Shown here in pieces: positions 14,882 through 22,564 of a DNA stretch of 32,646 nucleotides. Every line of letters starts with the position of its first letter. Positions within the stretch are counted from its first letter, which is position 1. Source of the DNA: an uncultured Phycisphaerales bacterium (GTDB lineage: Bacteria > Planctomycetota > Phycisphaerae > Phycisphaerales > UBA1924); assembly GCA_937858155.1 (NCBI GenBank), contig CALLYM010000179.1, positions 1 through 32,646 on the forward strand, given 5' to 3'. A program made the position numbers and the translations under genes. Under the pieces are notes generated by a model. The model was not told the origin of the DNA. It saw only the letters and a list, made by a program, of their open reading frames with translations, and did not search any database.

Positions 14882-14938
14882 ACAAGTACATGCTATATAA
14901 GCCTTTGCGCGCCACAGACAGAATACCATACAACCACC

Positions 14939-14966
14939 TTGACATCGGTTTGGTTTTTGGTATACT
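14939..14966 (+). promoter_or_regulatory. Sigma-70-type promoter of recA
   Basis: TTGACA (14939-14944), a 16-base spacer and TATACT (14961-14966) form the best promoter match in the window. It is bracketed by an inverted repeat (ATACCATACAACCA at 14923-14936 and TGGTTTTTGGTAT at 14951-14963), a candidate repressor site. The implied leader is about 160 bases. Confidence 0.7.
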
Positions 14967-15132
14967 CATCCCGCTGGCCCCGCGTCCGTCGCCGCCGCCA
15001 GCCTGAGTCTCGTTCGTGGAGCGTGAGTTGGGGATGGACCCCCGCCGCCCGAGCGAAACCTGCCCCGTGACGGCAGCCCGGTGACCTGCTCCCGTTCCGG
15101 CGGCGGCAGCCCGGCACAGAAAGGTGGGCGCT

Positions 15133-16314
15133 ATGCCCGAAGTCGAAACCAAGGGGTCCCGTTCCGCGCGCACGTCGTCTGAAAAGGTGGTTGAGCCGAA
15201 GGCTGACGCCAAGGGTGAATCAAGTCAGTCATCCAAAAAGGCTCCCGCCCCCGCCGTGCCGCCCATGGACAAAGAGAAGAAGAAGGCTCTTGATCTGACG
15301 CTCTCACAGATCGAGAAGACGTTCGGCAAGGGCGCGATCATGAAGATGGACGAGGACGCGTACCTCGCGGTGCCCGGCATCTCCACCGGCTCGCTCTCGC
15401 TGGACCTTGCCCTGGGCGGCAAGGGCATCCCGCGCGGACGCATCGTCGAGGTGTTCGGCCCCGAGTCCAGCGGCAAGACCACACTCGCACTGACAGTGGC
15501 GGCCCACGCCCAGAAGGAGGGCGGCGTCGCGGCGTTCATTGATGCCGAGCATGCGCTGGACCCATCATGGGCACGCAAGATCGGCGTGAATATCGACGAC
15601 CTCCTGGTGAGCCAGCCCGACAGCGGCGAGCAAGCCCTGGAAATCTGCGAGCTGCTCGTGCGGAGCAACGCGGTCGACCTGATCGTCGTGGACTCGGTCG
15701 CGGCCCTTATCCCCAAGGCCGAGATCGAGGGCGAGATGGGCGATGCACAGATGGGCCTGCAGGCCCGCCTCATGAGCCAGGCCATGAGGAAGTTGACGGG
15801 CGTCATCGCGCGGTCCAACTGCACGGTGGTCTTCATCAACCAGATCCGCGAGAAGATCGGTGTGATGTTTGGCAGCCCCGAGACCACGACCGGCGGGCGG
15901 GCCCTCAAGTTCTACGCGAGCGTGCGCATCGACGTGCGCCGCACCGGCGCGATCAAGGAGGGTGAGATAACCGTCGGCAGCCGCACCCGCGCCCGCGTCG
16001 TCAAGAACAAGATCGCCCCGCCCTTCCGCGACGCCGAGTTCGACATCATGTACACCGAGGGCATCTCCGCCGCGGGCGACCTGCTCGACCTCGCGGTCGA
16101 CGCCCGCGTGGTGCAGAAGTCGGGCTCCTGGTTCAACTACGGCGATATCCGCCTCGCCCAGGGGCGCGAGTCCGCCAAGCAGTTCCTGAAGGACAACCCG
16201 GACCTCTTCAAGGAAGTCCGCAGCATGGTCCTGGCCGCGAAGATGGCACAAGCCCAGGCACCCGGCGCACCCGGCCCGGGCGAAGACGATGAGGGCGGGC
16301 CGGACGAGGAATAG
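15133..16314 (+). CDS. recA: Recombinase A
   Basis: ATP-dependent strand-exchange protein for homologous recombination and DNA-damage signalling. The ATG at 15133 has GAAAGGTGGG upstream; a GTG three codons earlier overlaps that site. The core is canonical: Walker [10 protein letters not shown] at 109-117, IDAEHALDP, the Walker B region [13 protein letters not shown], the L1/L2 regions with [22 protein letters not shown], and the C-terminal [15 protein letters not shown]. It is 393 aa. Relative to E. coli RecA there is an extra N-terminal tail of about 43 residues rich in Ser, Lys and Pro, probably disordered. The C-terminus is acidic ([10 protein letters not shown]), as usual. It is a monocistronic unit: strong promoter at 14939, terminator at 16335. 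No recX or lexA is adjacent. Confidence 0.97.
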   Translation: MPEVETKGSRSARTSSEKVVEPKADAKGESSQSSKKAPAPAVPPMDKEKKKALDLTLSQIEKTFGKGAIMKMDEDAYLAVPGISTGSLSLDLALGGKGIPRGRIVEVFGPESSGKTTLALTVAAHAQKEGGVAAFIDAEHALDPSWARKIGVNIDDLLVSQPDSGEQALEICELLVRSNAVDLIVVDSVAALIPKAEIEGEMGDAQMGLQARLMSQAMRKLTGVIARSNCTVVFINQIREKIGVMFGSPETTTGGRALKFYASVRIDVRRTGAIKEGEITVGSRTRARVVKNKIAPPFRDAEFDIMYTEGISAAGDLLDLAVDARVVQKSGSWFNYGDIRLAQGRESAKQFLKDNPDLFKEVRSMVLAAKMAQAQAPGAPGPGEDDEGGPDEE

Positions 16315-16334
16315 ACCAGGCACGCTGAAACACC

Positions 16335-16359
16335 ACGCCCCGCACCCGCGGGGCGTTTT
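16335..16359 (+). terminator. Intrinsic terminator of recA
   Basis: Perfect 9-bp stem ACGCCCCGC / GCGGGGCGT with loop ACCC, followed by TTTC, about 20 bases after the recA stop. It also lies at the 3' end of the convergent membrane protein gene. Confidence 0.85.
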
Positions 16360-17021
16360 CATGCGCGGGCAGTGGTCGGTGCCGGAAACGCAAACCACCG
16401 ATCATGGAAGAACCGGATCGTCAGCATCGCGATGATGCATCCGCACATGTTGCTGACAAGGTCCCACCCGGTGTTGACGAACCCGCCGACGTTGGTGTGG
16501 GGCATGATGCGCGTGGCGACGAACTCGATGACCTCGTTCACGCCGCCGCAGCCCATGCCGATGAGCCCCGCGCCCACGCGCGGCCCGAACGTGGGCTTCA
16601 TCGTCATGCGCGAGCCAATATACATCCCCCGCCACGCGGCGAGCGAACTGATGAAGAACCCGAAGGCGTGCACGCACTGGTCGTACCGCGGCAGCCACGG
16701 CGCAAGGCGCACGTTGTAGAGCGTCTTGTTGATCTCGCTGTTGGTCTTGAGGGCCTCGTCAATAACGTCCTGATCGACCAACTTCTGCGGCACGGGAATC
16801 ATGCCGCCCGCCAGGTGCAGGATGAGCCAGAGGAACAGGCCCCAGAGCACGAACATCGGCAGGCGCACCTTGACATCCAGCCACACGATGCCCAACGCGA
16901 TCACGATAAGCGACCCGCCGTAGTACAGGAACTCGGTGTTGCCGCTGGTCAGGGCCTTGAGGAGCCCCGCCGCCATGATAAGCCCGGCGAGCGTGACGAG
17001 GACCTTGCGCTGGATATCCAT
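16359..17021 (-). CDS. YjdF/DUF2238-type inner membrane protein (220 aa)
   Basis: Polytopic membrane protein with about six hydrophobic segments (for example VTLAGLIMAAGLLKAL, GGSLIVIALGIVWL, FVLWGLFLWLILHLAGG, MCGCIIAMLTI). The pattern LPRYDQCVHAFGFF fits the YD...H..G signature of the DUF2238 (E. coli YjdF) family, followed by GCGGVNEVIEFVA and NVGGFVNTGWDLVSNMCG, also family-like. The role of the family is unknown. I chose the ATG at 17021 because the longer frame (start 17093) runs through a dispersed repeat and yields a low-quality leader SLALRARD. No strong ribosome binding site precedes 17021, so the exact start is moderate. It lies downstream of the large hydrolase gene on the same strand, about 95 bp apart. 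Confidence 0.7.
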   Translation of the reverse strand: MDIQRKVLVTLAGLIMAAGLLKALTSGNTEFLYYGGSLIVIALGIVWLDVKVRLPMFVLWGLFLWLILHLAGGMIPVPQKLVDQDVIDEALKTNSEINKTLYNVRLAPWLPRYDQCVHAFGFFISSLAAWRGMYIGSRMTMKPTFGPRVGAGLIGMGCGGVNEVIEFVATRIMPHTNVGGFVNTGWDLVSNMCGCIIAMLTIRFFHDRWFAFPAPTTARA

Positions 17022-17055
17022 CAAGTGCGGCACCGCAAGGAGCGTGCCAGCGGTA

Positions 17056-17090
17056 TCGCGAGCCCGAAGCGCAAGCGAGGGATGGATACG
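17056..17090. repeat. Planctomycete-type dispersed repeat (CCCGAAGCGCAAGCGAGGG)
   Basis: The spacer between two minus-strand genes holds the word GCGAGCCCGAAGCGCAAGCG plus AGGGATGG. From memory the same word, which translates as SPKRKRG on one strand and SLALRAR on the other, recurs in many planctomycete genomes. Only one copy is in this window, so repeat status rests on recall. Confidence 0.5.
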
Positions 17091-17117
17091 CACTCGCGGT
17101 CCGACTTGCGGTCTCAG

Positions 17118-19430
17118 TTACCTCCACACCACGCCTTTGTGATCAAACACTCCGTCTCCGCCCAGCCCGGCCGCCGCCACCAGTCGTTCACCGAATAGCC
17201 ACACGTCATACTGGATCACGGTCATGGCCGGGTAGTCCACGCCCGCCGAGAAGTATGACATGCGGTCCAATGCGCGCATGCCCTGGATCGTCTCGCCGCC
17301 AACGGACCCGTACATGCGTCCACCTGGGGCATCGTGCTCCGCGTACAACCATCCAAGACGCTTCGTGGTTTCGCCACACCCACCCCACTTTTCATTGAGA
17401 GATGGCTTGCGCGGATCGGTAAGCGTGGGGAACGCATGGTCCCAAGCAGAGTTGGTCGTGCGGTTGCCATAAAGAACAGCGTTGCCGAGCGCTGCGGCGT
17501 TTGTGTTGAACATTAGCAAAAAGTCATCGTCACTCATCACCCGCGCACACCCATTCCCCCTGTACCACCACTGCTCCCCATCAAACCTCGCCTTCGCGTA
17601 GGCCCACTTGTTCTCCTCGGGCGTGCCGTGGGTGCCGTAGACGAGAACGAAGTGGTTGTTGAAGACGCGCTTGAAGGAGCCGGGGTGGAAGCCGTCGGGG
17701 CCGAGGGGCGACGCGGGCTGGATATCCGCGGTCGGCGCTTCCGGCAGCGTGTGCTTGGTGAACATCTCAAAGATCGGCGGCCAGTCCACGCACGCCGCGC
17801 CCCACTTGGTGGTGCCGTCCGCACCGGCGTTGGCTTTCTTCACCGCGTCATCGTCCCACCAGTGCCCCGCGCCGGGCTGTTCGTGGAAGTCGAAGGGGAT
17901 GTTCAGTTTCGTAAGCTCCTCGCGGGCGTGGCGGGCCTCGCTGATGGGCACATTGTCATCCGCGTCGCCGTGGAGGATGTAGATGCCCTTGCCCTTCAAC
18001 CGCGGCAGCAGCGACACCGTGTCGCTGCTCGCGATCACCTCGCGGAACTTGCTCATGACCGGATCGTCTCCGGCGGGCCCAAACTTCTGGCCCACAGCGC
18101 TCATGTACGTGCTGAACGACAGCCACCCAGCACTTGGCGCGATCGCCGCGAAACGCTCGGGGTACAGGCAACCCAGTTGCCACGTGCCGTGCCCGCCCAT
18201 GCTGTGCCCGGTGAGGTACTGGCGGCGCGGGTCGGTCTTGAACTCCTTGGCGACAAAGTCCATCGCCTCCAGCGCGTCGATGCGGCCCCAGTCCTCCCAG
18301 TCAAAGCCGTAGGGGCGCCGGTTGGTGGGGCACGCGATGACCATCCCCTTCTTTGCGGCGTACGACGCGGCCTGGCTGGTCGCTTCGACGGAGGCGCCGT
18401 GGACGGAGAGGACGAGGCCCGGCGCGGCATGGGTGTCCGCATCTGCAATCGGCGGAATGACACTGACGTACTGGACGCTGCCGTCGATGGCACTAATGTA
18501 GGTGCGCTTGTACGCGCCCTCGGGTTTGTGGTGCGCAAACTCGATCACGCGGGAAGCAGCGCGGTGCAGCGGCGCTTTTTCGTCACTCACAAAGACTTCC
18601 ACGAGTGCCGCCTGCGGCTCTCCTGCATAGTTCATCAGCAACGTCATGAATGGGATCTTCTGCACCGCAAGGGGAGGCATCGTCAGCAGGTAGACGTGGT
18701 CAACCTGGTCAGACCCCTTTTCGGTGATGCGCACCTCAACTTGAACCTCGTTCGTCGTTGCGTTGATGAGGGGAACGGCAAAGTGGTACTCCCCGCGCGC
18801 CATCGCATCTGGTAGCGTCAAGTCCTTCTCATTGATCTCCACCTCCCCCTTCGGCTCCTCCAGCCTTGCCTTCATCTCGCCGCGGTTGGCGTGCTGCAGG
18901 ATGATCTGGTTCGCGCCCTCGTGCAGCAGGATGGGCAGCCGCACGAAGCCGAACGAGTACGGGTCGCCCACGCGCCATTCACCATTCACGCACGCCACGC
19001 CGTGCCCGCTGGCCTCGAGCATCATCACGCGTTCGCGATCGCTGTGCACCGCGAAGAGCAGGTACGCGCCACGCGGCATCTCGCCGAACACGCCGGAGGC
19101 CTCCAGCCCATCGCCCTTCACTTCGCCCTTCACCACGTGCCACGCGGCGGTCGTCGGACCACCCTCCTTCACCAGCGCCGCGGGGATGGGCAGCGTGTCG
19201 CCGGCCTTGGGGTTCGTCGCCGGATCGCCAAGCGTGCCGTCCACCATCGCGGCCACCACACCATCGATGTTGATGGGGCGGCGTGCCCAGTCGCTGACAC
19301 CGTCGATGGAAAGACCCTCAGAGAGCGCGAGCGACTTGGCGTCCGTCGCGAGGGTGAGATCGGCACGTGCGGGTGGAGTCACGCTCACGGCCGCAAAGAC
19401 GATCAGAACATGGAGAAAGTGCTTCTTCAT
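17118..19430 (-). CDS. Secreted prolyl-oligopeptidase/esterase-type alpha/beta-hydrolase (770 aa)
   Basis: The ATG at 19430 has GGAG 6 bases upstream and starts a signal peptide (MKKHFLHVLIVFAAVSVTPPARA). A longer frame from 19499 has no signal. The N-terminal 330 residues are a beta-rich region of unknown type. Residues about 340-580 form the catalytic alpha/beta-hydrolase: GLVLSVHGASVEA, nucleophile elbow TGHSMGGHG (Ser410), acid in YILHGDADDNVP and His in EQPGAGHWW, the full triad order of the S9/PHB-depolymerase-like family. Residues about 610-770 form a C-terminal region (FNNHFVLVYGTHGTPEEN, WDHAFPTLTD) seen in similar bacterial hydrolases annotated as peptidases. Peptidase or carbohydrate esterase is not decidable from sequence alone. 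It is a periplasmic or extracellular single gene. Confidence 0.82.
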   Translation of the reverse strand: MKKHFLHVLIVFAAVSVTPPARADLTLATDAKSLALSEGLSIDGVSDWARRPINIDGVVAAMVDGTLGDPATNPKAGDTLPIPAALVKEGGPTTAAWHVVKGEVKGDGLEASGVFGEMPRGAYLLFAVHSDRERVMMLEASGHGVACVNGEWRVGDPYSFGFVRLPILLHEGANQIILQHANRGEMKARLEEPKGEVEINEKDLTLPDAMARGEYHFAVPLINATTNEVQVEVRITEKGSDQVDHVYLLTMPPLAVQKIPFMTLLMNYAGEPQAALVEVFVSDEKAPLHRAASRVIEFAHHKPEGAYKRTYISAIDGSVQYVSVIPPIADADTHAAPGLVLSVHGASVEATSQAASYAAKKGMVIACPTNRRPYGFDWEDWGRIDALEAMDFVAKEFKTDPRRQYLTGHSMGGHGTWQLGCLYPERFAAIAPSAGWLSFSTYMSAVGQKFGPAGDDPVMSKFREVIASSDTVSLLPRLKGKGIYILHGDADDNVPISEARHAREELTKLNIPFDFHEQPGAGHWWDDDAVKKANAGADGTTKWGAACVDWPPIFEMFTKHTLPEAPTADIQPASPLGPDGFHPGSFKRVFNNHFVLVYGTHGTPEENKWAYAKARFDGEQWWYRGNGCARVMSDDDFLLMFNTNAAALGNAVLYGNRTTNSAWDHAFPTLTDPRKPSLNEKWGGCGETTKRLGWLYAEHDAPGGRMYGSVGGETIQGMRALDRMSYFSAGVDYPAMTVIQYDVWLFGERLVAAAGLGGDGVFDHKGVVWR

Positions 19431-19447
19431 CAATGTCTCCAAGCCAA

Positions 19448-19548
19448 TCGCGGAGGGACGGAGAAGTGCGGAGGGGCGCGGAGAGGATCGTTGGTTCATT
19501 CCCGCTTTCCCCTGCGCGTTTCTCCGCTCCCCCTCCGCTCCACCGCGA
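19448..19548. repeat. Imperfect inverted repeat of CTCCGC-rich arms
   Basis: Arm 19448-19473 (purine-rich, GCGGAGGGACGGAGAAGTG) and arm 19522-19548 (CTCCGCTCCCCCTCCGCTCC) are about 75 percent complementary. They lie in the 147-bp spacer between the aminotransferase stop and the hydrolase start. Could be a dispersed repeat pair or a leader structure. Confidence 0.4.
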
Positions 19549-19577
19549 CCTGTTTTTCGACTGCCTGCGCAATCAGC

Positions 19578-20654
19578 TCATGCGACCAGTTCCGCCCACG
19601 CCTGCACGAGCCTGCGCCCCACATCCCCCACCACCGCGTCGCCGATGGCCTCGCGCTCCACGCGCACCACCGGCAGCACGCCCCACGAACTGTTCGTGAT
19701 CAGCACCTCGTCAGCATCAAGCACGTCCGCGATCGTCACCATGCGCCGCTCGACATCCACCAGCTCGCTCTCGGCCCAGTCCATCACCCACTTCCGCGTG
19801 ATGCCCGGCAGGACGGGGCTCGGCAGGTTCTTTCCCTCCGTTCGGGCAGAAGACCCGGAGTGGGGTGCGGAGCGACGCGAATCCTGCTCACCACCGCCAA
19901 TCGCCTGCTCGATCGCCTGGTCGACATCGCTCACCCCGTCTTCCTCGCCCCGCGCCAGCGGCGTGACAAGCACACCATTCTTCACCAGGAACGCGTTGCT
20001 CACGCAGCCGCCCGCGAGGTGGTTGCTCACCTGGAAGACCAGGGCCTCCGCCGCGCCCTTGGTCGCCGCGACCTGCAGTTCGCGGAGGCGTGGCCAGTAC
20101 GACAGCGTCTTGTGCCCTTCGAACGGGCTGAGCGGGTTCGCCTTGTAGTCGGCGATAGAGACGCCAACGCCCCGCTCGAACATCTCGCGCGGGTACTGCG
20201 TGGCGGGCTGGGCCACGATGAGCACGGTGGGTTGCTGCGCCTGGGGTGTCGCCGCCCCCGCGCCGCGGGTAAGCATGTTGAGGTCGCCGCCGGTGATCGT
20301 GAGGCGGACCCGGTAGTGCGCCTGGTCGGGCATCTCCATGCTCGCCCGCGCGACCGTGCGGGACACGGCCTCTTCCAACGCCGCCGTCCGCAACGCATCG
20401 GACAATCCCAATGCCCGCGCCGACTCCGCCAGGCGCTTCATGTGCTCGGACAGGTGGATCACCCGCACGCGCTGCAGCGCCTCGACCTCCGCCTCTTCTT
20501 TGGCTCTTTGGCCAATCCCCACACTCGCCACCCGCCCCGCGATCGCCGTCATTGTCTCAAACAGGCCCACCCCGTGCTGGAACCCCGCGTCGAACGCGGA
20601 CACCGACGCTTCTTCGCGCGAGAGGAACCTGCCGTTGAGGAAGACGGTTGCCAT
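19578..20654 (-). CDS. Class IV PLP enzyme: branched-chain aminotransferase / aminodeoxychorismate lyase-like, with two insertions
   Basis: Cytoplasmic PLP enzyme of fold type IV. The N-terminus FLNGRFL, FDAGFQHGVGLFETM (the family's DRGFxyGDGxFET-like block), HLSEHMKRL, YRVRLTITGG, the PLP-lysine block EGHKTLSYW (Lys182) and EALVFQVSNHLAGGCVSNAFLV, then LPGITRKWV and DEVLITNSSWGVLPV, match the IlvE/PabC/Dat superfamily. At 358 aa it is longer than the usual 270-310. Two insertions explain this: residues about 43-66 (after the GLFE block) and about 237-278 (between the TPL loop and LPGIT), the latter Ser/Gly/Gln-rich and probably a surface loop. Which reaction it performs cannot be told from motifs. 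ATG 20654 is the only reasonable start. It lies 147 bp upstream of the hydrolase gene. Confidence 0.85.
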   Translation of the reverse strand: MATVFLNGRFLSREEASVSAFDAGFQHGVGLFETMTAIAGRVASVGIGQRAKEEAEVEALQRVRVIHLSEHMKRLAESARALGLSDALRTAALEEAVSRTVARASMEMPDQAHYRVRLTITGGDLNMLTRGAGAATPQAQQPTVLIVAQPATQYPREMFERGVGVSIADYKANPLSPFEGHKTLSYWPRLRELQVAATKGAAEALVFQVSNHLAGGCVSNAFLVKNGVLVTPLARGEEDGVSDVDQAIEQAIGGGEQDSRRSAPHSGSSARTEGKNLPSPVLPGITRKWVMDWAESELVDVERRMVTIADVLDADEVLITNSSWGVLPVVRVEREAIGDAVVGDVGRRLVQAWAELVA

Positions 20655-20722
20655 TCACACGCAGGGTACGAGCCACGACCGCCCCAAACCGTGTTGGGTC
20701 CGGCCCGTGCAGCCCGCGAGGT

Positions 20723-22357
20723 CTACAGGCACGGACCGCCGGCAAACACGCTCAGGAACGACTCGATATCCAGCGTGTCCGGGAAGAGCGTGTCCGTGTT
20801 GAAGTCGATCGGATCGCAGTTACCCGTGCTGCACGCGCCGCCCGCGAACACCGTCAGGAAGTCGCTGATGTCCTGCACATCCGGGAAGAGCGTGTCGTTG
20901 TTGAAGTCCACTCCCCGGCACACATGGTCGAACGTGACCGTGACGGATGTGTCCGTGTACTCCACGCTCGCCTGCACCTGCCGCGGCGTGCCGGTCACTT
21001 CCACAACGTCGAAGCTGTTCTGCAGACCCCCGGCCGCCGTCACGAGCGTGAAGGAGTCGCCCGAGGAGGGCGTGTACCCCGGCCGGCAGACTAGGCGCAG
21101 GATGCCGTTGAAGAACTTGCTCCCCGAAGCATTGCTGAAAAGGAGCGTGTCGTACTGGCCCGGCCCGCTCCCATATATATCGCACTCTGTCACCGCAGTC
21201 CCGGAGGCCGCGTAGGTGAATTGGAACTCGAGCGTGCCCGCGCTCCCGGGGGTTCCGGGCTTCAGCACGCCGTTGTGCGAGTAATGGCCGTCAATCACAC
21301 CGACGCCACCCACGGTGCCTGTTCCCATGTTGATGATGCTGGCCGAGCTGGTATTCGTGACGTGCAGCCGCGCAAGCGACCGGTTGTTCGCCGGCGCGTT
21401 CAGCAGCACAGTGCCCGACCCTGAAAACTGGATCGCGGTGGAGCACTCGATGCTCGCGACACCGGGCCCCGCACCCGGGTTGACCGTGATGACGCCGTCG
21501 TTGTAGAAAGGCGTGGTATTGATGCGGGCGGTCCCGCCGCTCTGCACCGCGAACGTGCCTCCCGTCAGCACCTGCATCCCGATGTAGCTGACGGTGGCGT
21601 TCTCCCCCGCGAGCGAGATGAGCCCGCCGTTGAGTGTGTTCATGAGGCAGCTCGAGCAGGAGGAGCTCGCGAATTCAACAGTCCCGCCGTTCGCGGTTAT
21701 CTGGCCGCCGGACGAGGTGACACCCGCGTTGAAGCGGAGGATCCCACCGCCACCGGCACGCAACGTCCCCGCGTTGTCGACCGGCGAGATGACCGTCAGC
21801 ACCTCTCCCGCGTGGTTCGCGGAAATGGTCCCGTTGTTGGTCGAGGGCACGAAGAGCACGCCGTCGCCGCGCACCGTGAAGTCCGGTCCGATGACGATCG
21901 ACCCGCCGGAGCCCAGCAGGCGGCTGCTCGCCGCGTTCGACGGGTCGCCATCGAGTTCAAGAATTCCTGTGCCGTTCAGCGGCGTGGCGGCGGTGCCGAA
22001 AGAGATTTGCGTATTGCCCACGGCGCCACCGACGAGGTTGACGAGCCCATTGCACGTGAGGCCGCTCCCACCAAGCGTCATTGTCGCGTTGTTCTGGATC
22101 GTGAGCACCGGGTTCGCGCGCGGCATGGTGATGCCGCCCACCGTGTGGCTCGCACCCATCGTCACGGTGTACGTACCGACAGGGTCGATCGTGGCGGATT
22201 CGCCCAATGTGTCGGGCACGTTGGTGCCGCTCCAGTTCGCGGCGGCCGCCCAGTTGCCGCTGGTGGCGGCGGCCCAGGTCCGCACCTGCGCAGGCGAAGA
22301 CGACGCTGCCAGCCCACCAAACACCATCACGACCGCGACACGGGACGCGCTGCGCAT
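20723..22357 (-). CDS. Secreted beta-helix/autotransporter-like repeat protein with dockerin-like tail (544 aa)
   Basis: The ATG at 22357 has AAGGGAG about 8 bases upstream and a signal peptide (MRSASRVAVVMVFGGLAASSSPAQ). The 58 preceding in-frame codons lack a start signal. The mature N-terminus WAAATSGNWAAAANWSG followed by PDTLGESATID is the NW..G..P-type opening of planctomycete beta-strand repeat proteins. Residues about 50-400 are short Gly/Asn/Thr repeats (LTIQNNATMTLGGSGLTCNG, NNGTISANHAGEVLTV) that would form a right-handed beta-solenoid. A beta-sandwich-like stretch (GYTPSSGDSFTLVTAAGG) precedes the final 65 residues, two dockerin-like units. No enzymatic motif. Likely a surface or matrix structural protein. 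It is 68 bp from the aminotransferase gene and on the same strand, but no functional link is evident. Confidence 0.8.
   Translation of the reverse strand: MRSASRVAVVMVFGGLAASSSPAQVRTWAAATSGNWAAAANWSGTNVPDTLGESATIDPVGTYTVTMGASHTVGGITMPRANPVLTIQNNATMTLGGSGLTCNGLVNLVGGAVGNTQISFGTAATPLNGTGILELDGDPSNAASSRLLGSGGSIVIGPDFTVRGDGVLFVPSTNNGTISANHAGEVLTVISPVDNAGTLRAGGGGILRFNAGVTSSGGQITANGGTVEFASSSCSSCLMNTLNGGLISLAGENATVSYIGMQVLTGGTFAVQSGGTARINTTPFYNDGVITVNPGAGPGVASIECSTAIQFSGSGTVLLNAPANNRSLARLHVTNTSSASIINMGTGTVGGVGVIDGHYSHNGVLKPGTPGSAGTLEFQFTYAASGTAVTECDIYGSGPGQYDTLLFSNASGSKFFNGILRLVCRPGYTPSSGDSFTLVTAAGGLQNSFDVVEVTGTPRQVQASVEYTDTSVTVTFDHVCRGVDFNNDTLFPDVQDISDFLTVFAGGACSTGNCDPIDFNTDTLFPDTLDIESFLSVFAGGPCL
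20726..20920 (-). repeat. Paired dockerin/EF-hand-like C-terminal module (copy pair C)
   Basis: DFNNDTLFPDVQDISDFL and DFNTDTLFPDTLDIESFL, with Cys bounding each unit and VFAGG tails. The Gly6 of the other copies is Thr here. Confidence 0.7.
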
Positions 22358-22564
22358 GACCAACTCCCTTCCCTGCCGATACCCACCGACGCGTGAACAC
22401 TTCGCCGCAACGTCGGCGAGCGGGGCAGCATATGAGAAAGCCGGTGTCGGCACAACCCAAACAGGGCACGCCTGATGTTCAAACAAACGAGGGAGTGGTT
22501 TTATGGGGCCTCTGCTTGCAATGACAGTCACGAGGCCTCGCGTGCGAGTGTGAAACCCGTGCCG

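Noticed and set aside
18891..21215. 774-codon open frame on the plus strand
   Set aside because: Antisense to the hydrolase, aminotransferase and beta-solenoid genes; no ribosome binding site, no recognisable domain.
22507..22537. GGCCTC/GAGGCC stem in the spacer between two secreted-protein genes
   Set aside because: 6-bp stem with a 19-base loop and no T tract; not a convincing terminator.
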